From NCBI RefSeq assembly GCF_051846915.1, contig NZ_JBPYCR010000023.1, positions 1-46,767 on the forward strand: DNA of 46,767 nucleotides, written 5' to 3'. Below are positions 17,969-26,944 of the stretch, one piece after another. The notes beneath the pieces are model-generated. The model worked only from the letters and a program-made list of their open reading frames with translations, was not told the origin of the DNA and ran no database searches. The position numbers were made by a program, and so were the translations under genes. This stretch comes from JBPYCR01 sp051846915. GTDB lineage: Bacteria > Bacillota > Bacilli > Bacillales > Amphibacillaceae. Position 1 is the first letter of the stretch. Every line of letters begins with the position of its first letter.

Positions 17969-18733
17969 TTAAATTTCCCAACGAATAATTAACTTTTCCA
18001 CTAGTGAAATAAGGCCGTATAAAACCGTCCCAATTATTGCAACAAATAATATACAAGCAAATGCCTCTTCTGTTTTAATGTATTGGGTATACTTTATAAT
18101 TTGGCTTCCTAATCCAGTGTTTCCACCTACAAATTCAGCAGTAACAGCAGCAATTGTTCCAAAAATACCTCCTAGCTTGATTCCTGTAAATACATCCGAT
18201 AATGCAGATGGAAATACGGCTCTAAAGAACGTCTGTGACCTAGTTGAAGCAAATGACTTCATTAGTTCTAATCTAAGATTATCTACGTTAATAAAACCGG
18301 TTGCAGCATTCAACATAATTATCGGAAACGCTTGAATAGTAACGGCCATAATTTTTACACTTATTCCATAACCAAACCACATCATTAATAGGGGTACTAA
18401 AGAAATTAAAGGGGTAGTGACTAATAATATGACAAAAGGAGATACGGAGAAATCTAAGTACTGGTAATTTGATAACAACGCCGCTAAAAATATCCCTAAT
18501 GGTATTGCAATGATAAATCCGATAGAAATAGTTTGAATCGTTACTAATATATGTGGTAAAAAATCCATAAAACTGACAATCATCGTTTTAAAAATAGCGA
18601 TAGGGCCTGGAAGAATCCATCTTTCAATCTCTAATTGAGCAACCATAAGTTCCCACAAACCAAAAATAATAAAAAACATAACAATTGGGGGCAAAAGATT
18701 CGTTACATACGTTTTAGCTCTAATAATGTGCAA
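17969..18733 (-). CDS. ABC transporter permease (SsuC/TauC/ThiX type)
   Basis: The product is about 254 aa with six predicted membrane segments and the BPD_transp_1 EAA-like loop LMKSFASTRSQTFFRAVFPS then ALSDVFTGIKLG. It forms the membrane channel together with the homologous permease at 19600-20421, probably as a heterodimer. A GTG at 18754, immediately after the stop of the ATPase gene, could also start it. I prefer TTG 18733 because AGAAGGGAG lies eight bases upstream. The short gap to the ATPase gene indicates one operon. Confidence 0.9.
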   Translation of the reverse strand: MHIIRAKTYVTNLLPPIVMFFIIFGLWELMVAQLEIERWILPGPIAIFKTMIVSFMDFLPHILVTIQTISIGFIIAIPLGIFLAALLSNYQYLDFSVSPFVILLVTTPLISLVPLLMMWFGYGISVKIMAVTIQAFPIIMLNAATGFINVDNLRLELMKSFASTRSQTFFRAVFPSALSDVFTGIKLGGIFGTIAAVTAEFVGGNTGLGSQIIKYTQYIKTEEAFACILFVAIIGTVLYGLISLVEKLIIRWEI

Positions 18734-18754
18734 TGTTTGATCTCCCTTCTGCAC

Positions 18755-19552
18755 CTACTTTATTTTACTCAATTCAACATCTCCAATAAGTTCCGTTATT
18801 TTTGTTTCATAATGAATGAACTTTTCATCAGTTACGATATCTAAACTACGAGGTCTTGGAAGATCAATGTCTACCTCTGATATTATACGACCGGGATTTG
18901 TGCCCATAACACATACTTTAGATGCGAGCAATACAGCCTCTTTAATATCGTGAGTTATAAAAATAATCGTCTTTTTCGTTTTTTTCCAAACATCAAGTAA
19001 TTCTAAATTTAATTGTTCTCTAGTTATTTCATCCAACGCACCAAACGGCTCATCCATTAACAATATCTCCGGATCATGTACCATTGCACGAATAACCCCG
19101 ACTTTTTGTACCATACCGCCAGATATTTCTATTGGATAGGAGTCTGCATATTTATCCAATTCAAAAATTTTTAGTAATTGATCGATACTGTCCTCCCATT
19201 TCTGCCCACTATAACCGAATACTTTTAAAGGTAATGCTACATTTTGTCTGACTGTTAACCACGGGAATAAGTTTGGCTGCTGAAATATAAAACCCATATT
19301 TTTAATTAATTCTTTTACAGTTTTTTTCCCTTTCATTCTCTTTTGCTTAATAAATATATCTCCAACAGTTGGTTGAATAATATCGTTAATCATCCTAATA
19401 ATAGTTGACTTTCCACAACCACTTGGACCAACAACAGCGACAAAATCACCTTTATATACGTCCATATTTATATTTTCTACGGCCCGAATCGTTTGACTCC
19501 TAGTATGAAAATGCTTCGTTATATTGTTTAGTTTAATAATAGGTTCGCTCAC
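18755..19552 (-). CDS. ABC transporter ATPase (SsuB/TauB/ThiZ type), catalytically complete
   Basis: The protein is 265 aa. It has Walker A GPSGCGKST (42-50), Q-loop Gln91, signature ISGGM (143-147, a variant of LSGGQ), Walker B LLMDEPFGALDE with Asp167 and catalytic Glu168, and H-loop His201 in ITHDIKEA. It powers uptake through the adjacent permeases. All ATP-hydrolysis residues are present, unlike its paralogue at 20443-21246, so the pair could form an asymmetric heterodimer. ATG 19552 follows AAAGGAGGG. Confidence 0.94.
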   Translation of the reverse strand: MSEPIIKLNNITKHFHTRSQTIRAVENINMDVYKGDFVAVVGPSGCGKSTIIRMINDIIQPTVGDIFIKQKRMKGKKTVKELIKNMGFIFQQPNLFPWLTVRQNVALPLKVFGYSGQKWEDSIDQLLKIFELDKYADSYPIEISGGMVQKVGVIRAMVHDPEILLMDEPFGALDEITREQLNLELLDVWKKTKKTIIFITHDIKEAVLLASKVCVMGTNPGRIISEVDIDLPRPRSLDIVTDEKFIHYETKITELIGDVELSKIK

Positions 19553-19599
19553 ATATTTCCCTCCTTTATAGCTAGTAAGTGTGTTGGTCTAGATGTAGA

Positions 19600-20421
19600 C
19601 TATTTACGCCAAACAATAACTCTCTTTTCGATAGAACTTGCAATTAAATACAAAATAATACCTATGGACGCAACAATTAAAATCGTTCCATATACCATTT
19701 CCGTCATAATTGCCCCTGAATACTGAAGGATACGGAAGCCTAAACCAACATTCCCTGCTACAAAGTCCGCACTAATAGCTCCAATTGTTGAGAATATACA
19801 TCCTAATTTTATCCCTGTGAAAACTTGCGGTAATGCGTTAGGAAAAGTCACTTTGAAAAATGTTTGAGCCCTTGAAGCCCCTATCGATTTCATCAATTCT
19901 AATTTCGCTGTTTCTACTTTCGAAAAGCCAGATAACGTATTTAAAGTTATAATTGGAGTCGCTTGCACAACAACGGCTATTATACGAATGTTTGGGTCTG
20001 ATCCTAACCATAAAACGAGCAACGGTACAATCGTAATAACTGGCGTAACGACTAGCAATATAATAAATGGTGTGGTCGCTTTTACGACAATCGGTAATTG
20101 AGAGAAAACAGCTGCCAAAGCTATACCAAAAGGAATTGCAATTATGAACCCAAACACAATTACTCTGAATGTCACTAGAAAATGTGGCCACAAATCTGCT
20201 GGAAAACGCTGAACTGTTTCCGTTATTATTGCGGTAGGAGTTGGAAGAACTATTCTTGGAACCCCAGTTGCTCTAATAAATATCTCGAAAACGGCGTACA
20301 AAGAAATAAATGTTAAGATAGGCAATATTACATTCAATTGTATGTTTCTTTTACCATTCTTAACTTCTTTAAGTTCGTTTTCTTCCTTCTTATCTTTCTT
20401 ATGCTCATTCTTCGTATTCAT
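19600..20421 (-). CDS. ABC transporter permease (SsuC/TauC/ThiX type), second copy
   Basis: This 273-aa protein is a paralogue of the permease at 17969-18733, with the same six-segment layout and EAA-like loop (LMKSIGASRAQTFFKVTFPN then ALPQVFTGIKLG). It differs by a charged N-terminal extension of about 28 residues (KNEHKKDKKEENELKEVKNG) on the cytosolic side. Two different permeases beside two different ATPases and one binding protein point to a heteromeric importer. ATG 20421 has AGAAGGAGC upstream; the ATPase gene ends 21 bases before. Confidence 0.92.
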   Translation of the reverse strand: MNTKNEHKKDKKEENELKEVKNGKRNIQLNVILPILTFISLYAVFEIFIRATGVPRIVLPTPTAIITETVQRFPADLWPHFLVTFRVIVFGFIIAIPFGIALAAVFSQLPIVVKATTPFIILLVVTPVITIVPLLVLWLGSDPNIRIIAVVVQATPIITLNTLSGFSKVETAKLELMKSIGASRAQTFFKVTFPNALPQVFTGIKLGCIFSTIGAISADFVAGNVGLGFRILQYSGAIMTEMVYGTILIVASIGIILYLIASSIEKRVIVWRK

Positions 20422-20442
20422 ATAATTGCAGCTCCTTCTAAC

Positions 20443-21246
20443 TTATAAAATTGCTTTTTCTTGCTTGTTTTCAATACGAATAATTTTATTTATTTGAGAC
20501 TGAAGTTTTTTATATTCTTTTAGTTTTACTATGTTTGGCCCTCGTTCCTCTAACGGAATGTCTACATTAATTTCATGTGTTACACTTCCAGGTAATGGGG
20601 ATAAGATAAATATTCTGTTGGCCAACAAGATTGCTTCATTAACATTGTTTGTGACCATAATGATTGTTTTTCTCGTTCTTTTCCAAATGTTTAGCATTTC
20701 AAAGCCTAGCATCTTACGCGTTATCGCATCCAATGCTCCGAATGGTTGATCCATCAGTAATATTTCCGGATTATGCACTAATGCTCTAGCAATACCTACC
20801 CTTTGCTTCATACCGCCGGAGAGCTCATGCGGAAATACATTCATATAATCTTTAAGGCCAACAGTCTCCAGCATTTCAGTTACTCTATTCGACCACGCTT
20901 CACCTTTTAAACGATGTACTTCTAAAATTAATTTTAAATTCTGTTCTGCAGTTCGCCACGGTAATAGATTGCTATTTTGAAAAACGAATCCAAACTTATT
21001 AAGGACATCAGAAGGAATTCCCTCTCTGTATGTTGTACCGTCTAATGTGATCTCTCCTGTAGTGGGGGTTTGAATTCCACCAACAATTTTTAAAAAAGTA
21101 GATTTGCCGCTACCACTTGGACCAAGGATACAGACAAACTCTTTATCTGCTATATCCATATTTATATCTTGAATTACCTGAAGCTGTTCATTTTTAGCAC
21201 CATAAAATTTTGACAACCCCTTAATACTAACTATTGGTTCTTGCAA
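20443..21246 (-). CDS. ABC transporter ATPase with degenerate catalytic site
   Basis: The protein is 267 aa. Walker A GPSGSGKST (42-50), Q-loop Gln90 and signature LSGGM (142-146) are intact. The Walker B motif, however, reads LLMDQPFGALD: the catalytic Glu is Gln167. The H-loop reads MVTNNVNEA, with Asn200 in place of the switch His. Both replacements are clear in the DNA (CAA and AAC codons). These two residues are required for hydrolysis in ordinary ABC ATPases, so this subunit probably binds ATP but hydrolyses it poorly or not at all. It may pair with the complete ATPase at 18755-19552. It is the first gene of the module, downstream of the isomerase gene. Confidence 0.93.
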   Translation of the reverse strand: MQEPIVSIKGLSKFYGAKNEQLQVIQDINMDIADKEFVCILGPSGSGKSTFLKIVGGIQTPTTGEITLDGTTYREGIPSDVLNKFGFVFQNSNLLPWRTAEQNLKLILEVHRLKGEAWSNRVTEMLETVGLKDYMNVFPHELSGGMKQRVGIARALVHNPEILLMDQPFGALDAITRKMLGFEMLNIWKRTRKTIIMVTNNVNEAILLANRIFILSPLPGSVTHEINVDIPLEERGPNIVKLKEYKKLQSQINKIIRIENKQEKAIL

Positions 21247-21279
21247 GCCTCATCACTCCCTTTATACAGCCGTTTCAGG

Positions 21280-22182
21280 TTAAGTAACGTTACGTTTTAA
21301 TATTCGATCCATTGATGCTGACGTATTATAGACTATCTGATCAGTGAATTGTTTATAGGCTGGCGTCATTTCCGCATTTACCCATCCTGCATAGTTTATT
21401 TTTTCTAGCTCGCTTACTACCTTCTGAAAATTAACATCTCCTGCAAGCAAGTCTACAAAGCCTGATAAGCCACCAGCAGCTGTGCGATAATCTTTAAAAT
21501 GTACCGCTTTTATACGAGTACCTAATATTTTAATCCAATGTTCTGGGTAACCATATAACATCATATTTGCCACATCAAGGTATACTTGTACCCATAGGGA
21601 ATTTATTTCATCAATAAACCCTCTCATCTCTAATGGCGATAATAGGAACTTATTCCATACATTTTCTATTCCAATAATCACCTTGTTTTCTTCTGCGTAT
21701 AGCGCTAATTCCTTGAATGCCTTTACAGACCGCTCATAGGCGATATCGTAATCAATTACTTCTGAACCTGCAAAAAAATCATCGTCTCTTGCGTTTGGCA
21801 CAACCTCGCTAGGCTTAAAATCTACTCCCACAGACCCTGGAACAACTAATATGCAATCTACACCAAGTAAGTTACCGATATCTATTTGCCTACGGACGAT
21901 CTCTTTTGCTTTATCCTGAATTTGCTTTGTATTACTCGTTATCGAGTACTGCCAATAAAGCCCCGTTGCTAAACTAGTAATATTAATTCCTATTTCTTCA
22001 GCTGCATTCTTATAACTTAAGATTTCGTCATCATTACTATCTAAACTGAGATTACCATCCCGATTTAGAACAAGTTCTATACCTTCAAACCCTGCTTTTT
22101 TGGCCATTTTCATACACTGGATAATACTGAGATTCTCATCAAATGACCATATGTTTATACTTTTCCTAAAATCATACCCCAT
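21280..22182 (-). CDS. Sugar phosphate isomerase/epimerase (xylose isomerase-like TIM barrel)
   Basis: The product is 300 aa and belongs to the AP_endonuc_2 group (IolE, hydroxypyruvate isomerase and 3-epimerases). The barrel strands and metal ligands are visible in order: GFEGIELVLNRDGNLS, CILVVPGSVGVD, IIGIENVWNKFL (Glu), QVYLDVANMMLYG (Asp), VKAVHFKDYR written as IKAVHFKDYRTA (His, Lys, Asp) and WVNAEMTPAY (Glu). It probably interconverts a keto-sugar or inositol intermediate. ATG 22182 follows AAGGGGGGCTT at good spacing; eight codons upstream are open without a site. It lies between the sugar-type and SsuBC-type ABC genes. Confidence 0.9.
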   Translation of the reverse strand: MGYDFRKSINIWSFDENLSIIQCMKMAKKAGFEGIELVLNRDGNLSLDSNDDEILSYKNAAEEIGINITSLATGLYWQYSITSNTKQIQDKAKEIVRRQIDIGNLLGVDCILVVPGSVGVDFKPSEVVPNARDDDFFAGSEVIDYDIAYERSVKAFKELALYAEENKVIIGIENVWNKFLLSPLEMRGFIDEINSLWVQVYLDVANMMLYGYPEHWIKILGTRIKAVHFKDYRTAAGGLSGFVDLLAGDVNFQKVVSELEKINYAGWVNAEMTPAYKQFTDQIVYNTSASMDRILKRNVT

Positions 22183-22410
22183 ATTTAAGCCCCCCTTGTA
22201 ATACATATTCCTTGTACAACATACATATTCCTTGGATAAGAAATTTTCTCCATCACTGGGTTAAAAACGTATAAAACAAAATAGTATAGAATGTCGTAAA
22301 CACTCTACACTGTATACTTCTTGCTGCTATAACATGTAATTAAAAATCCTTTAAAATTCTCCCCCAACGACCTAGAATTGCTTTGTTACCTTCCAAGGTC
22401 TAACCTTATG
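22183..22410. other. Intergenic region within the transport block
   Basis: This 228-bp gap holds a short direct repeat, ATACATATTCCTTG, twice in tandem at about 22202-22234. It is A+T rich, and a promoter for the isomerase and second ABC module could lie here. No clear consensus or terminator was found. Confidence 0.35.
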
Positions 22411-23277
22411 TCACCAATCTCTTTTACTTGTTTTAACAAATAAGAAACTAAGGATTACTACAATAAATAATAATAGATAGGACATAGCGGATGAATAACC
22501 TGTTTCAAGGAACGTGAATGCCTGCTTATAAATGTGGTAACTAATAATTTCTGTTTCGGAACCAGGCCCACCTTTAGTTAAAATGTAAATTAAGTCATAT
22601 GTTTTTAATGCATTAATAGTGCGTAGTAAAATAGCCACAGCCATAGTAGGTATCATCATAGGTAAAGTAATACGGAAAAAAGTCTGTATACTAGAAGCGC
22701 CATCAATAAATGCAGCCTCATAAGGTTCTTTTGGCAATGAGACGAGACCTGCAAGAAGTATTAAAACCATAAAAGGAACTTGATGCCAAATATCTATTAA
22801 AACAACAGACATTAATGCCAAGCTTTTATCCGCTAACCAAGCTTGGCTAGACAACCCGATCGTGTTCAACACATAATTTACAATACCAAGTTGTGGATGT
22901 AATAATAATCGCCAAATTAAACCAATAGCGACAGGAGTAATCAACATCGGTGTAATTATAATTGTAAAGAAAACTTTTTTTCCTTTAATCTTCCGGTTAA
23001 GAAGTAATGCTATAATAAATCCAAATATAAATTCAAAAAACACTACTGTAACAGTAAAAATAAATGTAACCCATATTGACTTTGCGAAGTATTCATTTTT
23101 GAATACATTTAGGTAATTATCTAAACCAACAAAACTTCCAAGTCCGGACTCTTTGAGTGAGGTTGAAAAAAAACTGGTAACAAGTGCATAGAGTAACGGA
23201 AATAAAACGATAACCCCTAAGATTATTAAAGCAGGATATATAAATATTGCTTCTTGTTTTCTTTTTTCAAACGCCAC
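22411..23277 (-). CDS. Carbohydrate ABC transporter permease, MalF/UgpA type
   Basis: The protein is 288 aa with six membrane segments and the EAA loop KEPYEAAFIDGASSIQTFFR then ITLPMM that docks the ATPase. It is one half of the sugar-type importer whose other parts are the lipoprotein at 23339-24631 and the MalG-like permease at 24658-25482. No dedicated sugar ATPase is encoded, so a shared MsmX-like ATPase elsewhere is likely, as is usual in Bacillus. The start is GTG 23277, with TAGGAG nine bases upstream. A strong stem-loop (23297-23318) separates it from the binding-protein gene. Confidence 0.93.
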   Translation of the reverse strand: MAFEKRKQEAIFIYPALIILGVIVLFPLLYALVTSFFSTSLKESGLGSFVGLDNYLNVFKNEYFAKSIWVTFIFTVTVVFFEFIFGFIIALLLNRKIKGKKVFFTIIITPMLITPVAIGLIWRLLLHPQLGIVNYVLNTIGLSSQAWLADKSLALMSVVLIDIWHQVPFMVLILLAGLVSLPKEPYEAAFIDGASSIQTFFRITLPMMIPTMAVAILLRTINALKTYDLIYILTKGGPGSETEIISYHIYKQAFTFLETGYSSAMSYLLLFIVVILSFLFVKTSKRDW

Positions 23278-23296
23278 CTACATCTACTCCTATTTT

Positions 23297-23318
23297 CCCC
23301 CCTCTAATAAAAGGGGGG
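23297..23318 (-). other. Intercistronic G/C stem-loop after the binding-protein gene
   Basis: CCCCCCT (23297-23303) pairs perfectly with AGGGGGG (23312-23318) around an 8-base loop. On the transcribed minus strand no T-run follows. It probably stabilises the binding-protein mRNA or partly attenuates expression of the permease gene, a common arrangement in ABC operons. Confidence 0.6.
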
Positions 23319-23338
23319 ATTTTATAGCAATTATTTTT

Positions 23339-24631
23339 TTAATCAAGTTGTTCAATTTCTTCAGCTACTGTATCCAACGCTTCTTGAGGTGTTTTATCTC
23401 CAGAAACAGCAATCGATAATTCCCTACCTAATATCTCAATTAACTGAGGCGCTTCTGGAATAATTGGTATCATTTCTGATGTAGCTATAATATCTTGTAC
23501 TTCGCTAAAATGAGGGTACTCTTCTAATACTTCTTCATCCCCAAATACATCCGATCGTGTAGGTGAACCACCAAGCATCGCCCGTTGTTTTGCAACATCG
23601 TGGGATTCAACCCAGGACAGGAATTGCCAAGATGCGTTTTTATCCTCCGCATTATGTGGAATCCCCCAACCCCAACCACCGTTTAATGATTTTCCAAACG
23701 GTATATGGCTAATATCAACTTTACCTGCTACTTGAGATTCATCTGGATTATTCAGTTTAGGCAACATAAAATTGTAAGAAACAAAAGATGCTGCATTTCC
23801 TTGAGCAAATACGTTAAACGCCTCATCGAAACCAAAACCATTGGCTCCCGGGGGTGCTGCATTTGTCATACTGTCAATATATAGCTCTAATGCCTCAACT
23901 CCAGCTTCGTTATTAATTATTGCTTTTCCACTCTCATCAAAGAAATTTCCACCGGAACTGAACAGATAATTCAACCATTCCATTGTGATTGGATCTGGCC
24001 TTAAGCCTTGCATTGCAGAGCCGTATATTTCACCGTTTGTTTCCCTAGTAATAAATTTACTAATATTTAAGTATTCATCAATACTTTCCGGAACTTCTAA
24101 ATCTCTTCCATATTCTTCTTTATATTTACTCTTTAATTCAGGATCCTCATAAACATCAGTCCTATAAACTAAAGCCATAGCGTAGTTATAAAACGGCAGC
24201 ATATAAGTAGTTCCATCTACCTGACCTACCATGTTAAACATTGAATCTAAGTAGACACTTGTGTCAAAGTCATCCTTATTAATATATTCATCTAAAGGTT
24301 CCAACCAACCAGCAGATGTAAACTCACCGACCCAGTAATTATCCACAACGATAACATCATAATCACTTGACGTACCGGTCAGTTGTGGAATTAATTTTTC
24401 ATGCATTGTTTCATAAGTAATTACTTCAAAATTGAGCTCAATTCCCGTTTCTTCCGTAAATTGGTCAGCAATTTCTACTACAAATTCAGTGTCTGGAAGT
24501 GACTCCATCAATATATTTAACTTCTGCTTCCCTTCACTAGCGTCTTCATTTTCACTATTTGTTGAAGAATTACATGCAGTGACTGTCAGTAATATTAACG
24601 TTAGAATCAAAGCAAGAAATCTTTTTGGCAT
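23339..24631 (-). CDS. Carbohydrate ABC transporter substrate-binding lipoprotein
   Basis: The protein is 430 aa. It has a signal peptide with lipobox TVTAC (Cys20), then a short polar linker and a family 1 extracellular binding fold (MalE/UgpB like). Typical motifs are EEIADQFTEETGIELNFEV-like VEIADQFTEETGIEL, DVIVVDNYWVGEF, GWLEPLDEYI, LPFYNYAMALVYRTDVY and NGGWGWGIPHNAEDKNASWQ. The ligand is probably a sugar or polyol. ATG 24631 follows GAGGAGGG; an ATG five codons earlier overlaps that site and is unlikely. It lies between its two permease genes. Confidence 0.94.
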   Translation of the reverse strand: MPKRFLALILTLILLTVTACNSSTNSENEDASEGKQKLNILMESLPDTEFVVEIADQFTEETGIELNFEVITYETMHEKLIPQLTGTSSDYDVIVVDNYWVGEFTSAGWLEPLDEYINKDDFDTSVYLDSMFNMVGQVDGTTYMLPFYNYAMALVYRTDVYEDPELKSKYKEEYGRDLEVPESIDEYLNISKFITRETNGEIYGSAMQGLRPDPITMEWLNYLFSSGGNFFDESGKAIINNEAGVEALELYIDSMTNAAPPGANGFGFDEAFNVFAQGNAASFVSYNFMLPKLNNPDESQVAGKVDISHIPFGKSLNGGWGWGIPHNAEDKNASWQFLSWVESHDVAKQRAMLGGSPTRSDVFGDEEVLEEYPHFSEVQDIIATSEMIPIIPEAPQLIEILGRELSIAVSGDKTPQEALDTVAEEIEQLD

Positions 24632-24657
24632 CTTAACCCTCCTCATTGAGTTCCCAT

Positions 24658-25482
24658 CTATTTTAAAGACCCGAAACTCATACCACTTACTAAATATTTT
24701 TGTATAAACATTGATAATAAAATAACTGGTAGAACTATCAGGATTACGGATGCACTTAATTCAGCAATCATAACGCCTTGATGTGTATTTAGGTTTGCTA
24801 TTGCAACGGGCAATGTTCTTGACTTTGTACCAGTTAATACAAGTGCAAAAATAAATTCATTCCATGCCATAATAAAACTAAATACTCCTGCTGATATAAT
24901 ACCTGGGGCTGCGATTGGTATAACGACTTTTATAAATCCTTTAAATTTTGAAGCTCCATCAATTTCTGCAGCTTCATCTAGTTCTTTTGGAACGGACTCA
25001 AAAAAGTCTAATAACAACCAAATAACATACGGTAAACTGAATGTCATATAAGTCGCGATCAAGGCAATCCAAGAGTCTAAAAGTCCAACAGATTTAATTA
25101 ACACAAAGATAGGAATTACTAACACAATGGGTGGCAGCATTTGAGTTCCCAAGATAGATATTTTTAACGTGTCTCCACCTCCTTGGCGTAACCTTACAAA
25201 TCCATATGCCGCCAGTGAGCCAAAAATCAATGATAATATTGTAGATATTAGAGAAATCCCTAAGCTGTTTGTGAAATTATGGAAAAATGTTGAATCATTA
25301 ATGACTGCTAGATAATTGTCTAGGGTAGGTGTGACTAACCATTTAGGTGGTATTTGATATGCTTCCACCTTTTTAATTAGTGAAGTTCTTAAAATCCACA
25401 GTAATGGCAATAGAAAAACTAGTGAAATGATTGTTAATGCAATGTAAGTAAAAACATCCATAATTCTTTTTTTTCTTTTCAT
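24658..25482 (-). CDS. Carbohydrate ABC transporter permease, MalG/UgpE type
   Basis: The product is 274 aa with six membrane segments and the EAA loop KELDEAAEIDGASKFKGFIK then VVIPIAAPG. It pairs with the MalF-like permease at 22411-23277. The frame is open for 30 more codons upstream, but the ATG at 25482 directly follows AAAGGGGGGTG, and the protein then begins at the usual place for the family (MKRKKRIMDVFTYIAL). The gene order permease, binding protein, permease is less common than binding protein first. Confidence 0.93.
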   Translation of the reverse strand: MKRKKRIMDVFTYIALTIISLVFLLPLLWILRTSLIKKVEAYQIPPKWLVTPTLDNYLAVINDSTFFHNFTNSLGISLISTILSLIFGSLAAYGFVRLRQGGGDTLKISILGTQMLPPIVLVIPIFVLIKSVGLLDSWIALIATYMTFSLPYVIWLLLDFFESVPKELDEAAEIDGASKFKGFIKVVIPIAAPGIISAGVFSFIMAWNEFIFALVLTGTKSRTLPVAIANLNTHQGVMIAELSASVILIVLPVILLSMFIQKYLVSGMSFGSLK

Positions 25483-25785
25483 CTGTTTACACCCCCCTTT
25501 CGCATAAAACCCTTCGTGAGCGCTTGTTTGGTCTAAAAACGAACAGGCGTCACCTTGTAAAAAACTGTTCATTAATACATAATCATAATATTTAGATAAT
25601 TTATGGGCTAATCATTAAAACAAATCTCAAGCTAAGTAATGACATTAGATTTGAAATACTTTTGTCAGTACCCAGCGGAGGGATTGCTTTGGCATTTTTG
25701 TTATTGTACCTACAACATTTTAATCCCATGAATATAAAGTTTTTTGATCAGTATTTAAAAGTGCAAAGCCGAGTTATTTAAACTT
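25483..25785. other. Intergenic region between the SDR and MalG-like genes
   Basis: About 300 bases without a supported gene. It includes GAGCGCTTG near 25518, which only loosely resembles a catabolite-responsive element, and A+T-rich stretches. A promoter for the sugar ABC genes is likely here but I cannot fix one. Confidence 0.35.
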
Positions 25786-26568
25786 TTAATCCATAAATGC
25801 CCCTCCATTAACTGATATGGCTTCTCCTGTTACGAAACCAGCATCATCACTTGCTAAGAATGAAACCACGTTTGCTACATCCCCGGAAGTTTGAATTCTA
25901 CCTAATGGAGTATCACTTATCATAGATTCTTTTATCTTTTCCACGGTTACATTTTTTAAGGAACTTTCCCATTCTAACTCTCTCTCCTGCATTGGAGTCG
26001 ACACATATCCGGGACAAACCGAATTTACGGTAATATTGTGCTTTCCAAGTTCATAAGCCATCGCCTGAGTCAGTCCTACCGCTGCAAATTTGGATGCAAC
26101 ATAATGTGCAAGAAACGGTACATTACCTTTTTTACCCGCCATAGAGGCTATATTAATGATTCTTCCTCCCTTTTTTTGTTTGAGGAACTGCTCTACAGCC
26201 ACTTGTCCACAAAAGAATACCCCTTTGGTATTCACATCCATATTTATATCCCACTCTTCTTCAGTCAGCTCCGTAAAGTTATTCATTGTAGAAACACCAG
26301 CATTTGAAACCCACACTTTTAAATCACTATATTGATCCACAAAAAAATCCATTGCCTCTGTAATAGTAGCCTTTTTTGTAACATCAATGAAATGACCTTC
26401 CGCCTGACCGCCCCGTTGTATAATTTCATCTACAACCGCGTTGACTGCATCCATATTCCGCCCAGTAACTCCTATAGCATAACCATCTTGTGCCAACCGT
26501 AGGGCAATTTCCTTACCTATTCCACTCCCGCCCCCTGTGACAATTGCTAAACCTTTATTTGAATTCAT
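25786..26568 (-). CDS. Short-chain dehydrogenase/reductase (SDR)
   Basis: This classical SDR is 260 aa. It shows VTGGGSGIG (10-18), VSNAG (88-91 region), and catalytic Ser142, Tyr156 and Lys160 in NIASMAG and AHYVASK. The C-terminal GEAISVNGGAFMD is typical of sugar-alcohol or acetoin-type dehydrogenases. Arg37 after the second strand (VTGRN) suggests NADP(H) use. It is likely to oxidise the imported polyol or reduce a keto-intermediate; this is inference from its place between the aminotransferase and the sugar ABC genes. ATG 26568 follows ATAGGAGATG. Confidence 0.92.
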   Translation of the reverse strand: MNSNKGLAIVTGGGSGIGKEIALRLAQDGYAIGVTGRNMDAVNAVVDEIIQRGGQAEGHFIDVTKKATITEAMDFFVDQYSDLKVWVSNAGVSTMNNFTELTEEEWDINMDVNTKGVFFCGQVAVEQFLKQKKGGRIINIASMAGKKGNVPFLAHYVASKFAAVGLTQAMAYELGKHNITVNSVCPGYVSTPMQERELEWESSLKNVTVEKIKESMISDTPLGRIQTSGDVANVVSFLASDDAGFVTGEAISVNGGAFMD

Positions 26569-26944
26569 TGAAAATCATCTCCTATCTATTGCTAAACGTG
26601 GATAATATATTTTTTAACTTTGTACAAACTGTTGCTATACTACATAGACTCTTACATTGCTACCCTAGTGAAGAAGTGGTGAAAGCATTTAGACTCCTCT
26701 TTTGATGCCCGCTTATCTTCTTTTATGAAATGTTGCAACGACATGATATCTCTCCGCCATTATTTACTCGAATTTAAGGGCTTCTAATTTCATACTTCAA
26801 CCAAGAATGACCCTAGACGACTTCTTTTACGTAAGACATAATGATAAAGAATGGGAAAGCCGCTTTTTTACTTCATACTAGTGTTGTACGCATGTAACAA
26901 GCGGCCAAATTTGAATACATGTTTGAACGCTGCATGTTTCAGGT
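26569..26944. other. Intergenic region; possible weak terminator
   Basis: There is no supported gene here. Downstream of the aminotransferase stop, the minus strand has GCCGCTT at about 26900 and AAGCGGC at about 26860, separated by roughly 33 bases. It is a possible but weak terminator with a large loop, and the rest is A+T-rich. This gap could separate two transcription units within the block. Confidence 0.35.

Noticed and set aside
15375..21246. Firm assignment as a thiamine-pyrimidine (ThiXYZ/YlmB) salvage operon
   Set aside because: No TPP riboswitch is visible upstream, and NMT1-like binding proteins have several other ligands; kept only as a hypothesis.
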